Below, in pieces: positions 24,466 through 34,091 of a stretch of 64,000 nucleotides of DNA (the first letter of the stretch is position 1; each line of letters begins with the position of its first letter). Under the pieces are notes generated by a model, which made no database searches, was not told where the DNA came from, and saw nothing but the letters and a program-made list of their open reading frames with translations. The position numbers were made by a program, and so were the translations under genes. The DNA is from Verrucomicrobiota bacterium (GTDB lineage: Bacteria > Auribacterota > JABMQX01 > JAFGEW01): contig JAFGEW010000076.1 in the NCBI GenBank assembly GCA_016931415.1, positions 1 through 64,000 of the forward strand, given 5' to 3'.

Positions 24466-25461
24466 ATGCCATCGTTCGACGAGTCAGCGCAGAAGGCGCG
24501 CGACCCGAAGGCGCTGACGTTCCAGCGCAAGAGCGCGATCCAGGATCTGGCCCGGAAGGGCGACGCGGCCGCGGTCGAGGTGCTGGGCGGGTTGCTCGAC
24601 GACGCCGACGTGTCCATACGGCGCGAGGCGATCGCCGCGCTGGGCCCGGTCAGGACGCCCGAGGCGATGGAGTGCCTCGTGCGGGCTCTTGAGGACAAGG
24701 ACCGCTCGTGCGTGCGCGTGGCGCTCGAGGCGATCGGAGCGCGGAACGATTGCGCCGCTGTGCCCGCGCTCGAGCGCCTTGTCGAGACAGCTGACTTCTC
24801 GACGCGCATCGAGGTCGAGCGGCTGCTCAAGCAGCTCGGCGCCGCGAGAGACGAGGAGCCGGCTCGTGAGGCCGCGCTTCAGGACGAGCCGGCCGTTGAG
24901 ATGCGTAAGCCGCCGCAGCGTGAGCCGGCACCCCGCGTTGAGGTCAGACCTCTGCGGCCGAGGAACGTTGCGCCACGCGCACCGCGCGTCGGGTCGGTGT
25001 CTCGGGACGAGTCGGCGCCTCGTCCCGAGGTGATGCCAGCTTCCAGGGCCGAAAGCGTCGTGTTGGTGCCTCCGCCCTCGAGCCCAAGGGCGCCGGTCCC
25101 GCCGCCACCGCCTCGCGTGCCACGTGTCGCACCGAGCGCGGAGAGTCCTCCTCAGATGGCGGTGCCCATGGCGCCGCCCGTGCCGGAGCACCGGCGCGCA
25201 CCTGGGCACGGTTCCGTGCCGTCGCCGCCTGGGTCCAGGCCGGCTCGTCCTCTGCCACCGCCGCCGCCGCCAGCACCGCCGAATGTTCGTCGCCACACTC
25301 CGTTCGGGGGCGAACGCCCCAGGGGAATGTCGCGCGAGTTGTTTGTGCAACGCGCACGCGAGCGCGGTGACGAGGAGAACGTGGGCGCCAAGGCGGCCGC
25401 CGTCGTGTTCGCCGTCATCATCTTCTTCATCCTTCTCGTGGGCGTGTGCAGCCGTGTGTAG
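24466..25461 (+). CDS. HEAT-repeat, proline-rich protein with C-terminal membrane anchor
   Basis: 331 residues. Residues about 20-125 contain three HEAT/PBS-lyase-like repeats (AAAVEVLGGLLDDADVSIRR type). A long low-complexity stretch rich in Pro, Arg and Ala follows (about 130-285). The final 25 residues are a single hydrophobic segment (about 309-328) ending in CSRV, so the protein is likely anchored in the inner membrane by its tail with the HEAT part in the cytoplasm. It begins 3 bases after the aldolase stop codon, so the two are probably one operon. I know no described function; it could be a scaffold. Confidence 0.65.
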   Translation: MPSFDESAQKARDPKALTFQRKSAIQDLARKGDAAAVEVLGGLLDDADVSIRREAIAALGPVRTPEAMECLVRALEDKDRSCVRVALEAIGARNDCAAVPALERLVETADFSTRIEVERLLKQLGAARDEEPAREAALQDEPAVEMRKPPQREPAPRVEVRPLRPRNVAPRAPRVGSVSRDESAPRPEVMPASRAESVVLVPPPSSPRAPVPPPPPRVPRVAPSAESPPQMAVPMAPPVPEHRRAPGHGSVPSPPGSRPARPLPPPPPPAPPNVRRHTPFGGERPRGMSRELFVQRARERGDEENVGAKAAAVVFAVIIFFILLVGVCSRV

Positions 25462-25483
25462 CGGCCGCCGCAGGGTGTCAGCC

Positions 25484-28171
25484 GTGAGTGAGTCCCTTCC
25501 AGCCGAGCGCTTGGCCAGCCACATCGAGCGCGAGCTCGCTGCCGGGCGCTCGTACCCCGAGGCGGTCCGCGTGGTTCTCGACGAGGAGCGCGACGCGCTG
25601 CTCGGAGCGCACCGTGCTGGGGGCTCGGGTGTCGAGATCGTCCGGCGCCGCGCGGCAACTGTCGACGAGGTTGTGCGCCACACGTGCGGGCATTGGGTGC
25701 GCGAGATCATGCCGCGCGGCAAGCCGACGCCGTGGTGCCTCGTCGCCATCGGCGGGTATGGCCGGCGCGAGCTGAGCCCGCACTCGGACCTCGATCTCGT
25801 GTTCGTCTCATCCAAGGACGGCGACGGGGTGCACCAAGCATTCAACGAACGCATCGTGCACACGCTCTGGGACGCCGGGTGTCAGGTCGGGCACGCGTTC
25901 CGAACCGTCGAGGGGTTCCTCGATGTCGCCTCAGACGATGTGGCGACCAAGACGTCGCTGCTCGAAATGCGGCTCATCGCCGGAGATGAGACCCTTTTCG
26001 ACCTGCTGCGCACGCGGGCGCACGAGACGTTGTTCGCCGGCCGCGAGGGCGACTTTCTCGATGAGAAGATCGAGGAGCGCCGCCAGCGTCACGCCAAGTT
26101 CGGCGAGACGCTGTACCTCCAGGAGCCGAACATCAAGGAGAGCATCGGCGGGCTGCGCGACCTGCACACGGTGCTTTGGGTGGTCCAGGCGCTGCACGGG
26201 ACGACGGACTTCGGCCGGATGCGCGAGATCGGGCTGCTCGACCTGAGGCAGCAGAAGAGCCTCGAGCACGCGCTCGACTTCTACTTGCGCGTGCGCACGG
26301 AGCTGCATTTCATCATTGGCCGACCGTATAACGTCGCCGAACTGACGCACCAGCCGGCGATCGCCGCGGGTCTCGGCATCGGGCCGTTCCGCGGCGCGAG
26401 TGCCGACGAGCACCTCATGCGCCTCTACTACTTCCACGCGCGCAACGTGAGCCGCACGACCAACCTGCTGCTCGCGCGGCTGCGCCGCAGCCTCGCGCCT
26501 CAGCTCATCGAGAAGGCGGCGGCCACGCCGTCCGAACCCGTGGCCGAGGGCTTCACGGCCCGCGACGGCATGCTCGAGGCCGCCGACGCGCGCGTGTTCC
26601 GCTGCAATCCGGTGCGGCTCATCGAGGCGTTTGCGCTCGCCCAGGAGCGCGGCCTCGCACTGCACCCGGACCTGCAGTTGCTGATCCGCTCGTCGCTTGC
26701 CCTGCTCGACGGTTCGGTCCGGACCTCCGGACGGGGCTCCGAGCTGTTCGTGACGATCCTCGGCCGACCCGGGCGGGTCGCGGCCGCGTTGCGGCAGATG
26801 CACGAGCTTGGCGTGCTCGGGCGTTACCTGCCCGAGTTCGGCAAGCTGACGTGTCTCGTCCAGCACGACATGCACCATCGCTTCACAATCGACGAGCACA
26901 CGCTGCGCAGCCTGGGCCACCTCGACGACATCGTGCGCTCGCACGATCCCGGCTTGCGCCTGTACCGGCAGACATTTCACCATCTGGCGCACCCGCACGT
27001 GCTTGCGCTCGCCGTGCTGCTGCACGACGTGGGCAAGCCAATCGGGCCGAATCATGCCGAGTCGGGCGCCGGGCTGGCGTGGCAAGCGTGTGTGCGGCTG
27101 CGACTCGACCAAGCGCAGGCGGCGCGGGTCGAGTTTCTGGTTCGTCATCATCTCCTGCTGCCGCACACAGCGTTCCGGCGCGATCTGAGCGACGCGAAGG
27201 TAATCCGCGACGTGTCAGCCGCCGTCGGGTCGCTCGATGCGCTGCGGCAGTTGCTGTTGCTTTCCGTTGTGGATATCCGCGGCACGGCACCCGAGCTGTG
27301 GAGCGAGTGGAAAGAGGCGTTGCTCTGGGACCTGTTTGGGCGGTGCAAGGCGCGCCTGCAGCGCTCGGAGCGGACGGCGGCGTCTAAGCGGTTGGCCGAA
27401 GCGCGGCGCGATGTGCGGCTCATTCTGAGCGGCACCTACGACACGGCGACGCTACGGCGGCTGCTCGAGCAGTTGCCGCAGCGCCTGTTCCAGATCTTCA
27501 AGCCGGGCTACATCGCGCGCCTGGCGCGGCTGCCGCACGAGCTGGGCGACGGGGCGTTCGTCGTCGACTGGGCGTGGAATGCCGAACGACGGGTCTGGGA
27601 TGTTGCCGTGTGCACGCGCGACCGGCACGCGCTGTTCGCGAGCCTCGCGGGGGTGTTCGCCGTCGAGGAGGTCAACATCCTCGACGCCTACATCCATACG
27701 CTCGAGGGGGGTGTCGTGCTCGACGTGTTCCGCGTCGCGGCGCTCGCGGGCCGTACGCCCATCGACCAGTTGTTCATCGACCGAGTCGATGACGTGTTCG
27801 AGAAAGTGCTCGCCCGGGGCGTCGATGTCGAGAAGCTGTTGGCCCGTGCCACGGTGTCGGTGCGGCGCAAGCCGGCACCGGCTGCGGCGCCCGAGATCCA
27901 CTTCAATAACACCGCCTCGGATCGCTGCACGCTCATCGAGGTGCGCGCCGCCGACCGTGTTGGTCTCTTGCACGACATGCTCCGCGTGCTCTCCGATGGC
28001 GGTCTCGACATTCAATCGTCGGTCATCTCGACCGACCGCCACCTCGTATTCGACGTGTTCTACGTCGTGGACGAGCGCGGTCGCAAGCTGCGCGACAAGA
28101 AGCGCCAGCACGCCATCCGCGAGCCGTTGCACGAGGTGATCGCCCAGAAGGCTCCGTACGCAAGCCGCTAG
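25484..28171 (+). CDS. glnD: [Protein-PII] uridylyltransferase / uridylyl-removing enzyme
   Basis: Nitrogen sensor that uridylylates and deuridylylates PII in response to glutamine. 895 residues, the normal GlnD length. The nucleotidyltransferase motif GGYGRRELSPHSDLDL is at about 90-105, the PII-uridylyl-transferase domain follows (NIKESIGGLRDLHT), the HD domain has LLHDVGKP near residue 513, and two ACT domains occupy about 690-890 (RDRHALFASLAGVFA; ADRVGLLHDMLRVLSDGGLDI). The start is a GTG with AGGG 8 bases upstream; another GTG lies at 25475. It follows the HEAT gene by 22 bases. No glnB or ammonium transporter gene is present here. Confidence 0.92.
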   Translation: MSESLPAERLASHIERELAAGRSYPEAVRVVLDEERDALLGAHRAGGSGVEIVRRRAATVDEVVRHTCGHWVREIMPRGKPTPWCLVAIGGYGRRELSPHSDLDLVFVSSKDGDGVHQAFNERIVHTLWDAGCQVGHAFRTVEGFLDVASDDVATKTSLLEMRLIAGDETLFDLLRTRAHETLFAGREGDFLDEKIEERRQRHAKFGETLYLQEPNIKESIGGLRDLHTVLWVVQALHGTTDFGRMREIGLLDLRQQKSLEHALDFYLRVRTELHFIIGRPYNVAELTHQPAIAAGLGIGPFRGASADEHLMRLYYFHARNVSRTTNLLLARLRRSLAPQLIEKAAATPSEPVAEGFTARDGMLEAADARVFRCNPVRLIEAFALAQERGLALHPDLQLLIRSSLALLDGSVRTSGRGSELFVTILGRPGRVAAALRQMHELGVLGRYLPEFGKLTCLVQHDMHHRFTIDEHTLRSLGHLDDIVRSHDPGLRLYRQTFHHLAHPHVLALAVLLHDVGKPIGPNHAESGAGLAWQACVRLRLDQAQAARVEFLVRHHLLLPHTAFRRDLSDAKVIRDVSAAVGSLDALRQLLLLSVVDIRGTAPELWSEWKEALLWDLFGRCKARLQRSERTAASKRLAEARRDVRLILSGTYDTATLRRLLEQLPQRLFQIFKPGYIARLARLPHELGDGAFVVDWAWNAERRVWDVAVCTRDRHALFASLAGVFAVEEVNILDAYIHTLEGGVVLDVFRVAALAGRTPIDQLFIDRVDDVFEKVLARGVDVEKLLARATVSVRRKPAPAAAPEIHFNNTASDRCTLIEVRAADRVGLLHDMLRVLSDGGLDIQSSVISTDRHLVFDVFYVVDERGRKLRDKKRQHAIREPLHEVIAQKAPYASR

Positions 28172-28202
28172 GCGGCCGCCGCTGCTTCCGACGAGAAAGG
28201 GC

Positions 28203-28230
28203 TTGACCTTGCCTCCCGAACTGCTATTGT
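28203..28230 (+). promoter_or_regulatory. Candidate sigma-70 promoter for the porin gene
   Basis: TTGACC and TATTGT separated by 16 bases, about 170 bases before the porin start codon. It matches five of six -35 and four of six -10 consensus bases. The long leader (28231-28402) has no clear riboswitch. Confidence 0.5.
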
Positions 28231-28402
28231 TCTGCCTGAATTGGATGGTGGCTGGTGCCGTCTCACCAGCAGCGGGAGAGCGTGTTCGAGAGCCTCCCGA
28301 AGTCCAGGGCGAGGGTGCCGCTGCCGTTCGCCTGGGGACGAGCGTCCGCACTCGTAGCGTACCGTGGAAGAAATGACACAGCGGGAAAAGGAGAAAACGG
28401 CA

Positions 28403-29137
28403 ATGACAAAAGCACTACTGAGTGGGCTGGTAGCGGCGCTCGTGCTCGTGTTTGTCGGCACAGCCGCGGCCCAGGAGGACCTCAAGATCTCGATCGGCGC
28501 CGACCTGGTCAGCGACTACATCTGGCGCGGCATTCCGTGGAACGAGGACGGCGCGATCCAGCCGTGGGTCAACCTCGACTACGCCGGCTTTACGGCACAG
28601 CTCTGGGCCTCGATGGACCTGGACGACACGCCGAACGACGCCCAGTGGGAGTTCTCCGAGTTCCGCCTCCTTGGCAGCTACGGGATCCCGGTGGCCGGCT
28701 ACATGCTCGACGTGGGCGCCATCTATTACGACTATCCGAACACGGACTTGACGAACACGTTTGAAGTCTTCGGCACGTTCACCTTCACGGGCGTGACCCT
28801 CACCCCGTACGTGAGCCTCTACTACGATGTGGACGAGGTCGAAGGCTTCTACCTGCGGGTCGGCGGCAGCTACGGCCAGGAGCTCGAGAGCTTCGAGTGG
28901 CTGGTCGGCGTCTCGCTCGGCGCCGGCAGCGAAGACTACAACGAAGGTTACTACGGGGTCAGCGAGTTTGCGCTCAATGACCTCACAGCGACCTTGACGG
29001 CTACCATGCCGTTCTCGGAGCAGTTCAGCGCCAAGGCGTTTGTCACCGCTTCGTGGCTTGTCGGCGACGACATCAAGGATGCGGTCGAGGACGATTCGAG
29101 CATCGGCTTCGGCGCGGGCGTCAGCTACACCTTCTAG
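28403..29137 (+). CDS. TorF-type putative porin (outer-membrane beta-barrel)
   Basis: 244 residues. A signal peptide (about 1-24, ending GTAAAQ) is followed by alternating amphipathic strands typical of a barrel, and the protein ends in an aromatic residue (SYTF), the outer-membrane insertion signal. The opening SIGADLVSDYIWRGI is the hallmark of the Gcw_chp/TorF family. I chose the ATG at 28403, with GGAG 9 bases upstream, over an ATG 39 bases earlier that gives a charged leader. The solute it passes is unknown. A 15-bp hairpin follows at 29164-29196. Confidence 0.85.
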   Translation: MTKALLSGLVAALVLVFVGTAAAQEDLKISIGADLVSDYIWRGIPWNEDGAIQPWVNLDYAGFTAQLWASMDLDDTPNDAQWEFSEFRLLGSYGIPVAGYMLDVGAIYYDYPNTDLTNTFEVFGTFTFTGVTLTPYVSLYYDVDEVEGFYLRVGGSYGQELESFEWLVGVSLGAGSEDYNEGYYGVSEFALNDLTATLTATMPFSEQFSAKAFVTASWLVGDDIKDAVEDDSSIGFGAGVSYTF

Positions 29138-29163
29138 CGTCCGGCTCTGAACGGAGAGACAAC

Positions 29164-29196
29164 AACGCCGCTGCGGACGACGTCCGCAGCGGCGTT
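29164..29196. terminator. Bidirectional terminator-like perfect hairpin
   Basis: A perfect 15-bp stem (29164-29178 with 29182-29196) and a GAC loop lie between two converging genes. The U-tract is poor, so the efficiency as an intrinsic terminator is uncertain. Confidence 0.65.
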
Positions 29197-29217
29197 CGTC
29201 ATTCCACGCGGCGCGCC

Positions 29218-30348
29218 TTACTCGCCGGGCGCGACCTCCTCGATACGGCGCACGATGAGGAGCAGCATCCTGCGCGCGCTTTGGTGCTGCTCGGCGACCG
29301 CGCGTTGCTTGTTGAGCGCCTCGACGTTCTTGGCGTTCTCGAGATCGATCTCCTCGAGCGCCTTGTCGAACTGCTTGACGGGCATGTCGATGATGAGCGC
29401 CGAGAGCTCGGCGTCCGTCCACTGTTCGGTCACGGTGCCGCCGTGAGCGCGGGCGATCCGGAGCACGCGCGCGACGTCGGTGTCAAGGTCGAGGACGGTG
29501 AACATGACCCTCGCGTGGTCCTCGGGCTTGCCGACCTCCCCCCTGACCTGGGATCCGAACCAGCGATCCTCGTCTCGTGTCGTTTCCTTCTCGGCATCCG
29601 AAGGGACCTCGTCGCTCTCATCGGAGCCGGTACGCACGGAACTACCCGCTTCTGTCGGGCCCGCGCCCCGGGCGTCCTTTGCTCGTGCACTGGGCTGCGT
29701 ATCTCCGCTCCGGCTCCCGACATCGGCGAGAACGAGGTCGTCGCCCTTCGCCTCGCGGCCGATCATAGGTTGCGATTCTCCTTCCTCGGTTTCCGAGAGC
29801 ACCGATTCGTCGCTCCCGTCCGCGTATTCCAGATTCCTGCCGCGCAGGAGGCCGTTGCTTTTGTCTGCTTTCGTCTTCTCCAGCGCGTCGAACGTCGCGC
29901 CGAAAGACCCGTTGCCGTCCCGCCCCGGGCGGCCCTCCGCGTCGTAGTCGTAGGCCACCTCGATCTCGCCCGCCTTGGGCTGGGACTCCGGGCGAGACTG
30001 CTCAGCGACCTTCGGTGGCCGCGTCATGACGTAGAAAGCGGCGACGAACGCGACGATGATGACCGGAACGGCCACCGACACGCCTGGCCGCGGTGTCACA
30101 AGCAGCCCGCGCAGGCGCTCCCAGACGGTCGGCCGGTCAATGCGCGCCCGTACGCTGTGCAGGAAGCCGCCCGGCACGGGCAGCTCGTCGAGCGAGCCGA
30201 CGAGCGCCGCCACCTTGCGCAGCTCCTCGATCTCACGCCGGCACGCGGCGCAGCCGGTCAGGTGTTCGCTGACCTGCGCCCGCTCGGCGGCCTCGAGTGC
30301 CTCATCGAGGTAGTCGTGCAGGCGTTCACGGGACTGCTGGCAGTTCAT
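29218..30348 (-). CDS. Membrane anti-sigma factor with zinc-finger domain
   Basis: 376 residues. The N-terminus has the ZAS zinc motif: Cys3, then HLTGCAAC (His29, Cys33, Cys36), which binds an ECF sigma factor. One transmembrane segment lies at about 89-108. The C-terminal 265 residues would be periplasmic, with a low-complexity charged region and a helical end. The gene lies 155 bases downstream of an ECF sigma factor gene and in the same direction, so it is its likely inhibitor. The site-2 protease gene at the head of the set suggests release by regulated intramembrane proteolysis. Confidence 0.87.
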   Translation of the reverse strand: MNCQQSRERLHDYLDEALEAAERAQVSEHLTGCAACRREIEELRKVAALVGSLDELPVPGGFLHSVRARIDRPTVWERLRGLLVTPRPGVSVAVPVIIVAFVAAFYVMTRPPKVAEQSRPESQPKAGEIEVAYDYDAEGRPGRDGNGSFGATFDALEKTKADKSNGLLRGRNLEYADGSDESVLSETEEGESQPMIGREAKGDDLVLADVGSRSGDTQPSARAKDARGAGPTEAGSSVRTGSDESDEVPSDAEKETTRDEDRWFGSQVRGEVGKPEDHARVMFTVLDLDTDVARVLRIARAHGGTVTEQWTDAELSALIIDMPVKQFDKALEEIDLENAKNVEALNKQRAVAEQHQSARRMLLLIVRRIEEVAPGE

Positions 30349-30503
30349 GGTTGTCTACCCGCTTTCCTCATTTCTGCGAACCGATCTCGGATTCTCCATC
30401 GGCGCCCACCGCCTGGGGCTCAAGCCTTCACCACATCGCATGGGCTTCCGGCCCGTGCCTCCGACGGGCGTACCCGTTCTGACGGGCGAGAAACCCGCGC
30501 TGC

Positions 30504-31187
30504 CTAGAGCAGATCGCGCAGGACGTCGCGCAGCTCGAGCCGCGCGCGGTGCAGGCGCGATTTCACCGTGCCCTCGGCGCACTGGAGCACCTGAGTCATT
30601 TCCTCATACGAGAGGCCCTCGATGTGGCGCAGCACGATGACCTGGCGGTGCTCAGCGGCGAGCCGCATCAGCCCGCGCTGGATCTGCTCCTGGATCTCGC
30701 GGCCATCGAGCTCGCGCGTCGGCGAGAGCTTCTCGTCCTCGATCTCCCGTACGGCCTCGCTATCGTCGTAGCGCTTCGGGTTGTCGAGCGAGACCTTGCG
30801 GTGCTCGCCGCGGCTCACCTTCCGGCGGTAGCGATTGCGGGCCAGGTTGAGAATGATCTTATAGAGCCACGTCTTGAACGACGACTTGCCCTTGAATCGC
30901 CGCAGGCTCCGGTAGGCGCGCACGAAGGCATCCTGGGCCACCTCGAGCGCGTCCTCGTGCTGCGATAGAAAGCGGTAGGCGATGTTGTAGGCCCGCCGCT
31001 GGTGGCGCAACACGAGGCGGTTGAACGCTTCCTCGCTGCCGGCCAGGAACTGCGCGATCAGCTCGGCGTCCGACCCCTCTTCGCGCCGCCCCGGTTCCTG
31101 GACGATCCGGTCTATCTCGGTCTCTTTGGACACAACCCCGCCAGGAATGTTCCGGGTCGGTTTTGATGTCGTGCCCTGTCGGTTCAT
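30504..31187 (-). CDS. ECF sigma-70 factor (RpoE-like)
   Basis: 227 residues with a 40-residue N-terminal extension. Region 2 reads FNRLVLRHQRRAYNIAYRFLSQHEDALEVAQDAFVRAYRSL (given here as landmarks: DALEVAQDAF for 2.2, FKTWLYKIILN for the following helix). Region 4 has LPAEHRQ-like AAEHRQVIVLRHIEGLSYEEM and the recognition helix GTVKSRLHRARLEL. Its ATG overlaps the stop of the M50 protease gene (ATGA), so the two are translationally coupled. The anti-sigma factor gene follows. ECF factors usually autoregulate their operon; no promoter pair could be recognised. Confidence 0.9.
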   Translation of the reverse strand: MNRQGTTSKPTRNIPGGVVSKETEIDRIVQEPGRREEGSDAELIAQFLAGSEEAFNRLVLRHQRRAYNIAYRFLSQHEDALEVAQDAFVRAYRSLRRFKGKSSFKTWLYKIILNLARNRYRRKVSRGEHRKVSLDNPKRYDDSEAVREIEDEKLSPTRELDGREIQEQIQRGLMRLAAEHRQVIVLRHIEGLSYEEMTQVLQCAEGTVKSRLHRARLELRDVLRDLL

Positions 31188-31993
31188 CGCATGAGCGAGG
31201 AGATGACGTCTACGAGTGCGAAGTACACCGGCGTGTACGCGAGGCGCACGAGCGGCAGCGCCACAAACAGGAGCGCCAGGAGGTTGAACGGCGGCATCAG
31301 GAGTCTATCGATCGCCTCGGCGGCGCGGCGAGAGACGAACACTCTTAGTATGTGCGAGCCGTCGAGCGGCGCGATCGGGATCAGGTTGAACAGCCCGAGG
31401 ATAAGGTTCAGGACCAGCAGGCTGAAGATGAACTCATAGAGGCCCTGCCCGATCCGCTCCTGTACGGTATACGTGCCGGTTTCTAGCATTCTTTCGGTGC
31501 TCGTTCCATAGCCCCCTTGCGTATCCGGGTTGACGATGCCGAGCGACGAAACAATGACTGCGCAGATCGCGAAGGCGCATGCCGCCAGGATGAAGTTGGA
31601 CGCCGGTCCGGCAAACGAGACCAAGATCTCGCCCCGGCGCATGTTGCGGAAACGGACCGGATTGACCGGCACCGGCTTAGCCCACCCGATCAGCGGCAAG
31701 TGCACTCCGGGCATGGCGAACGATGACACCACCATGATGAGCGGCATGAGGACGGTTCCGATGGGATCGATATGGACGAAGGGGTTCAGGGTCATTCGTC
31801 CCATCAGGCGCGCCGTGTCGTCGCCGCAGCGGTTGGCCATCCACGCATGTGCCGCCTCGTGCACGGAAAGGGAGAGATAGAGGGCGACAAGGAAATGCAC
31901 GATGCCGATCACATCGGCCCTCGTCACTGCCAAGAGCGCCGGGAACTGGTCGAATGTCACGGTCGTCGTTCCTCGATGCTGCTGAATCCTCAA
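31184..31993 (-). CDS. Site-2 protease family (M50) membrane metalloprotease
   Basis: 269 residues, five or six hydrophobic segments. The zinc motif is VHEAAHAW (His45, Glu46, His49) and the third ligand region is IPIAPLDGSHIL near residue 215. The form is that of the short YwhC/SpoIVFB-like group without PDZ domain. It is transcribed first and overlaps the sigma factor gene by four bases. S2P enzymes cut anti-sigma factors within the membrane after a first cleavage, so the anti-sigma factor two genes downstream is the natural substrate candidate. A general housekeeping role is the alternative. Confidence 0.88.
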   Translation of the reverse strand: MRIQQHRGTTTVTFDQFPALLAVTRADVIGIVHFLVALYLSLSVHEAAHAWMANRCGDDTARLMGRMTLNPFVHIDPIGTVLMPLIMVVSSFAMPGVHLPLIGWAKPVPVNPVRFRNMRRGEILVSFAGPASNFILAACAFAICAVIVSSLGIVNPDTQGGYGTSTERMLETGTYTVQERIGQGLYEFIFSLLVLNLILGLFNLIPIAPLDGSHILRVFVSRRAAEAIDRLLMPPFNLLALLFVALPLVRLAYTPVYFALVDVISSLMR

Positions 31994-32024
31994 CTCGACA
32001 GCATATCGGGAGGCTGGGGCGGGG

Positions 32025-34091
32025 TCAAGGGTGCGGCCGTTTGCGTCCGAGCGCCATAACGCCGGCCACGGCGCCGGTCAAAATGAGGGCGGCGATTGCC
32101 AGCAACCCGAACGGCACATGCCCCTTCCCCTCAAGCCACGGCCCCGCAGCGCCCATACGCTCGAACAGCTCCCGGGCGTCGTCGGGGAACACCGCAAACA
32201 GGACCATGCCGGCATTGAATGTGAGGTGGCATACCATGCCACTGTAGATCGAATCCGAGTAGGCCACGAGCAGGCCGAGCACAACGCCCAGGACAATCTG
32301 GGTGACCGGGATGATGTTGATGATCAGCTGACCGATGTGGAACAGGCCGAAGAGCAACCCGACGACGATGGCTGCCCTCCAACGCACCGTAGATGCCGAG
32401 AGGCCGCTCAGGATGAACCCGCGAAAGAGGAGCTCTTCGCAGATTGCTGGGAATACAGCGATGAACACGATGAGTTCAACCGGGCTCAGGCCGCTCAGGG
32501 GGTCGCTGCTCTGTTCAGCCAGTGCGTCGATGGGGGGGGCGAAAAATGACCAGAGAAACTGGAGATCGAAGGCGACGATAACAGCGGCCGCGCCGGCGAT
32601 GAGGCCGCCGGCGAGGCCAACGAGCGCCTTGAGATCCGACTTAGGCCGCAGTCGGAAGGTTTCACTTAGGTCGAGCCGCAGGTAGTGGGCAAATACCGCG
32701 GCCGGCAAGAACACGAGTCCCCAGAGCGTCAGAGTAGTTGCCGCGCGGAAGCCGAGACCTTGGATCGCTTGGCCAATGAGAAAGAAAAGCACGAAGCAGA
32801 CAGCGGTTAGGAACATCGCTTCGCCGGGTGTCGGCAGCGGGCGTGGCTTGAGCCGCTTGCGGCCCAGAAAGAGCGCGAATGGCTGCTCCGACGAGAAGAG
32901 CACGTTCTCGTTATGGAACAGACGGATGGTGATCCGCAGGGCAATGTAGGCGTAGAGCGAGGTCGAGAGGAAGACGAGCGCAAGATGGCTCGCCACAATG
33001 TCGCCCTGAACGAGCTCCTTGAGCAGCAGCGTGACGCCCACGACGGGCACGAGGCACATGGCCAATGAGAGCTCGAAGGCCGGCAGCGTCGACATCATCG
33101 CCGGAATGACGCTCAACAGGTAGATGGGCGTGGCGTAGTTTTGCGCCTCTTTGAACGTGCGCGCGTACATGGCCACGGCCATCATGACCGAGCTGAACAG
33201 GAACGCGAGCGGCAGGATGAAGATGAGCATGAAGAACGCCGCATCGAGCGGCAACGACAGGTTGATCTGCGCCTGCGCCGCGCTGCCGATGGCCGCCAGC
33301 GACAGACCCATCCCGGCCAGGTTGAGCAGCCCGGTGGCGACGGCGATGACGAAGACGGTGAGGAACTTGCCGGTGACGATCTCGGCGGTTCCAGCCGGTG
33401 TGGTGAGAATTGTCTCGATCGTGCCGCGTTCCTTCTCGCCGGCGGTGATGTCGATGGCCGGGTACATCGAGCCGGCGATGGTCATGAGGACGAGCACCAT
33501 CGGGATAGCGTGGGCAAGCATGCGTCGGCCCATGGCCTCGGGCGTGCCGACGGATTCCTCGCTCACGACGAGCGGGTACGCGTACTGCTCGCCCTTGTCG
33601 AGCACGGCGATGTGCGCCGCGATCATCTCGCGCGAATAGGCGTCGATCACGTCGCGGATGCGATCGAGCGCCAGCTCGGACCGCTCGTCCGCCGCGTTGT
33701 GGATCACGACCACGCGGACGAGGTGGCGCGCCTGCATCGCCTTCTCGCCGGGGATCTCGACGTCGCGCGTGATGAGAACAGCGGCGTCTGCCCGGTTGAG
33801 CCGGACCACCTTCCTCAAGTCGGCCTCTCCGTGCGACTGGACAAGCTCGATCAGTGTGTCGTCATCAAGCCGCTTGGCCAGCGCCTTGTCGAGCCGATCA
33901 CCGGCGATGACGACGAGCGACGGCTCCTGCTCGAGCTTTCCCTGTTGCGCGCGCGTCATGGTGAACATGACGAGGATGAGTACCGGGTAGATGAGCACGG
34001 GGCCAAGGATCATGACCATCAGCGTGCGCTTGTCGCGCACGGTCTCGAGCAGCTCCTTGAAAAAGACGATCTTCACCTGCCGGAGCTTCAC
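32025..34091 (-). CDS. ABC-2 permease (NatB-like) fused to a CPBP-family intramembrane protease
   Basis: 688 residues. Residues 1 to about 400 are an ABC-2/NatB-type permease: a first helix after VRDKRTLMVMILGPVLIYPVL, a large extracytoplasmic loop (about 45-180), then AGEKERGTIETILTTP and five more helices. Residues about 430-670 are a CPBP (CAAX-like) protease domain with ICEELLFRGF and FGLFHIG, the EExxxR and FxxxH motifs, and a later CHLTFN. Such fusions are known in Na+ exporter-like systems of planctomycetes and relatives. The ATG overlaps the ATPase stop codon (ATGA). Substrate could be Na+ or a peptide. Confidence 0.88.
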   Translation of the reverse strand: MKLRQVKIVFFKELLETVRDKRTLMVMILGPVLIYPVLILVMFTMTRAQQGKLEQEPSLVVIAGDRLDKALAKRLDDDTLIELVQSHGEADLRKVVRLNRADAAVLITRDVEIPGEKAMQARHLVRVVVIHNAADERSELALDRIRDVIDAYSREMIAAHIAVLDKGEQYAYPLVVSEESVGTPEAMGRRMLAHAIPMVLVLMTIAGSMYPAIDITAGEKERGTIETILTTPAGTAEIVTGKFLTVFVIAVATGLLNLAGMGLSLAAIGSAAQAQINLSLPLDAAFFMLIFILPLAFLFSSVMMAVAMYARTFKEAQNYATPIYLLSVIPAMMSTLPAFELSLAMCLVPVVGVTLLLKELVQGDIVASHLALVFLSTSLYAYIALRITIRLFHNENVLFSSEQPFALFLGRKRLKPRPLPTPGEAMFLTAVCFVLFFLIGQAIQGLGFRAATTLTLWGLVFLPAAVFAHYLRLDLSETFRLRPKSDLKALVGLAGGLIAGAAAVIVAFDLQFLWSFFAPPIDALAEQSSDPLSGLSPVELIVFIAVFPAICEELLFRGFILSGLSASTVRWRAAIVVGLLFGLFHIGQLIINIIPVTQIVLGVVLGLLVAYSDSIYSGMVCHLTFNAGMVLFAVFPDDARELFERMGAAGPWLEGKGHVPFGLLAIAALILTGAVAGVMALGRKRPHP

